In this document: positions 9,700 to 10,119 of the stretch, piece by piece | Layout: each line of letters starts with the position of its first letter | Position numbering within the stretch: the first letter of the stretch is position 1 | Assembly: GCA_002690445.1 (NCBI GenBank) | Contig: NZER01000512.1 | Coordinates: 1-10,119, forward strand | Direction: 5' to 3' | Source of the DNA: Candidatus Pacearchaeota archaeon | GTDB lineage: Archaea > Nanoarchaeota > Nanoarchaeia > Pacearchaeales > GW2011-AR1 | Length of the DNA: 10,119 nt | Position numbers and translations under genes: made by a program | Notes under the pieces: generated by a model | The model's input: the letters and a program-made list of their open reading frames with translations, nothing else | What the model was told of the DNA's origin: nothing | Databases searched by the model: none

Positions 9700-10119
9700 A
9701 TGAAATTGATACTTCAGCAACTTGGAACAGTTTGGCTAATTGGCATTGAGTCCAAAGACCCAAAGGAAATGGAAAGACAGTATTATTCTTTTTGGAATCA
9801 CGGCGCAACAAATGGTGGGTTGCATGAGATGTGCGATACGTTTTCTTATATCGTTAGCGATGAGGAGAGAGTAAAAAAGTATTTTCTCAATTCATCTTTG
9901 CATCTTATATTGAATAAGTGGCCTGACGCCTACAAAGGTTTTGAAGGTGGTGCAATGCCTCACGCAAAAATCTTGGCAAAGCGTAGACTGGAGGAACTAA
10001 TGGAAAACACTGAAGTCTTTATGTCCACGAATCCTGTGGTGTACGATTATTCGTTAGGCAGGACAGAGGCTAGAGAGAACCCCTCTAAATCCAAAGCATT
10101 TGACGAAGAAGAATGGAAA
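9700..10119 (+). CDS. Hypothetical protein, N-terminal 140 residues (runs off the window)
   Basis: Frame 1 from the ATG at 9700 stays open to the last base, giving 140 residues. It begins MKLILQQLGTVWLIGIESKD, continues with QYYSFWNHGATNGGLHEMCD and SSLHLILNKWPDAYKGFEGG, and ends in a charged stretch (SKSKAFDEEEW). I recognise no family. The first 16 residues are hydrophobic but contain Gln and Gly and are followed by ESKDPKE; a signal peptide is unlikely. The rest is soluble and mostly helical. The start is set by the leaderless promoter, and no SD is possible. The operator-like palindromes suggest this gene, unlike its neighbours, is under a specific repressor. Confidence 0.75.
   Translation, partial: MKLILQQLGTVWLIGIESKDPKEMERQYYSFWNHGATNGGLHEMCDTFSYIVSDEERVKKYFLNSSLHLILNKWPDAYKGFEGGAMPHAKILAKRRLEELMENTEVFMSTNPVVYDYSLGRTEARENPSKSKAFDEEEWK

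Noticed and set aside
9365..9811. 148-codon minus-strand ORF
   Set aside because: Reads through a strong terminator and a + strand promoter and overlaps two better supported genes.
1..10119. CRISPR array, insertion sequence, integrase or attachment site
   Set aside because: No evenly spaced direct repeats, no transposase or recombinase motifs and no tRNA-gene duplication were seen.

Overview
The window looks like a piece of a tailed double-stranded DNA phage (Caudoviricetes) genome, or of a large prophage or plasmid-like element derived from one. The reasons are a recognisable rII locus (an rIIA-type GHKL ATPase-like protein and an rIIB-type protein), a RuvB-like AAA+ ATPase, a DUF932 phage/plasmid protein, many very small unrecognised genes, and coding on a single strand throughout. 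No structural, lysis, integrase or host metabolic gene is visible, so neither host nor phage genus can be named. Non-coding DNA is AT-rich. Most genes lack a clear Shine-Dalgarno sequence, which hints at a host with little SD use, but the promoters are ordinary sigma70-like (TTGACT / TATAAT).

Layout, all on the + strand. 1-1401: a run of small genes (end of an upstream gene, then 64, 123, 50, 130 and 71 residues), tightly packed or overlapping. The 123- and 130-residue products appear to be distant paralogs. The last two ORFs overlap by 55 nt, and an A AAA AAG heptamer there could join them by -1 frameshifting. 1398-5213: the rII region. It has a promoter, rIIA-like (767 aa), two adjacent hairpins, a 142-aa acidic helical protein, a second promoter, rIIB-like (272 aa) and a terminator. 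5226-5813: three tiny overlapping genes, two of them single-span membrane proteins. 5814-6333: an AT-rich gap with a degenerate duplication and a G-run patch. 6334-6782: promoter and two small genes. 6797-8083: promoter, a 67-aa gene, the RuvB-like gene and a terminator. 8084-8358: a second AT-rich gap ending in a GC-rich hairpin. 8359-8543: a promoter directly followed by a candidate tRNA-like structured RNA. 8565-9603: promoter, DUF932 gene, terminator. 9605-10119: a repeat-like hairpin, an operator-like palindrome inside a promoter, and a gene running off the end.

The most interesting signals are regulatory. Seven promoters share a strict design. In five of them the -10 box ends exactly 6 nt before an ATG, so transcription should begin at or next to that ATG, giving four leaderless mRNAs and one structured RNA. 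Five have a 16-bp spacer with an A-tract, usually ending in CTG. Several genes without this promoter instead carry a conserved TTTAAATTAATTAA-type element at or near their start. The RNA at 8394-8543 has a closing stem and a consensus tRNA T-arm but is about 150 nt long, so it fits neither an ordinary tRNA nor a full tmRNA. It is the best candidate here for something undescribed.
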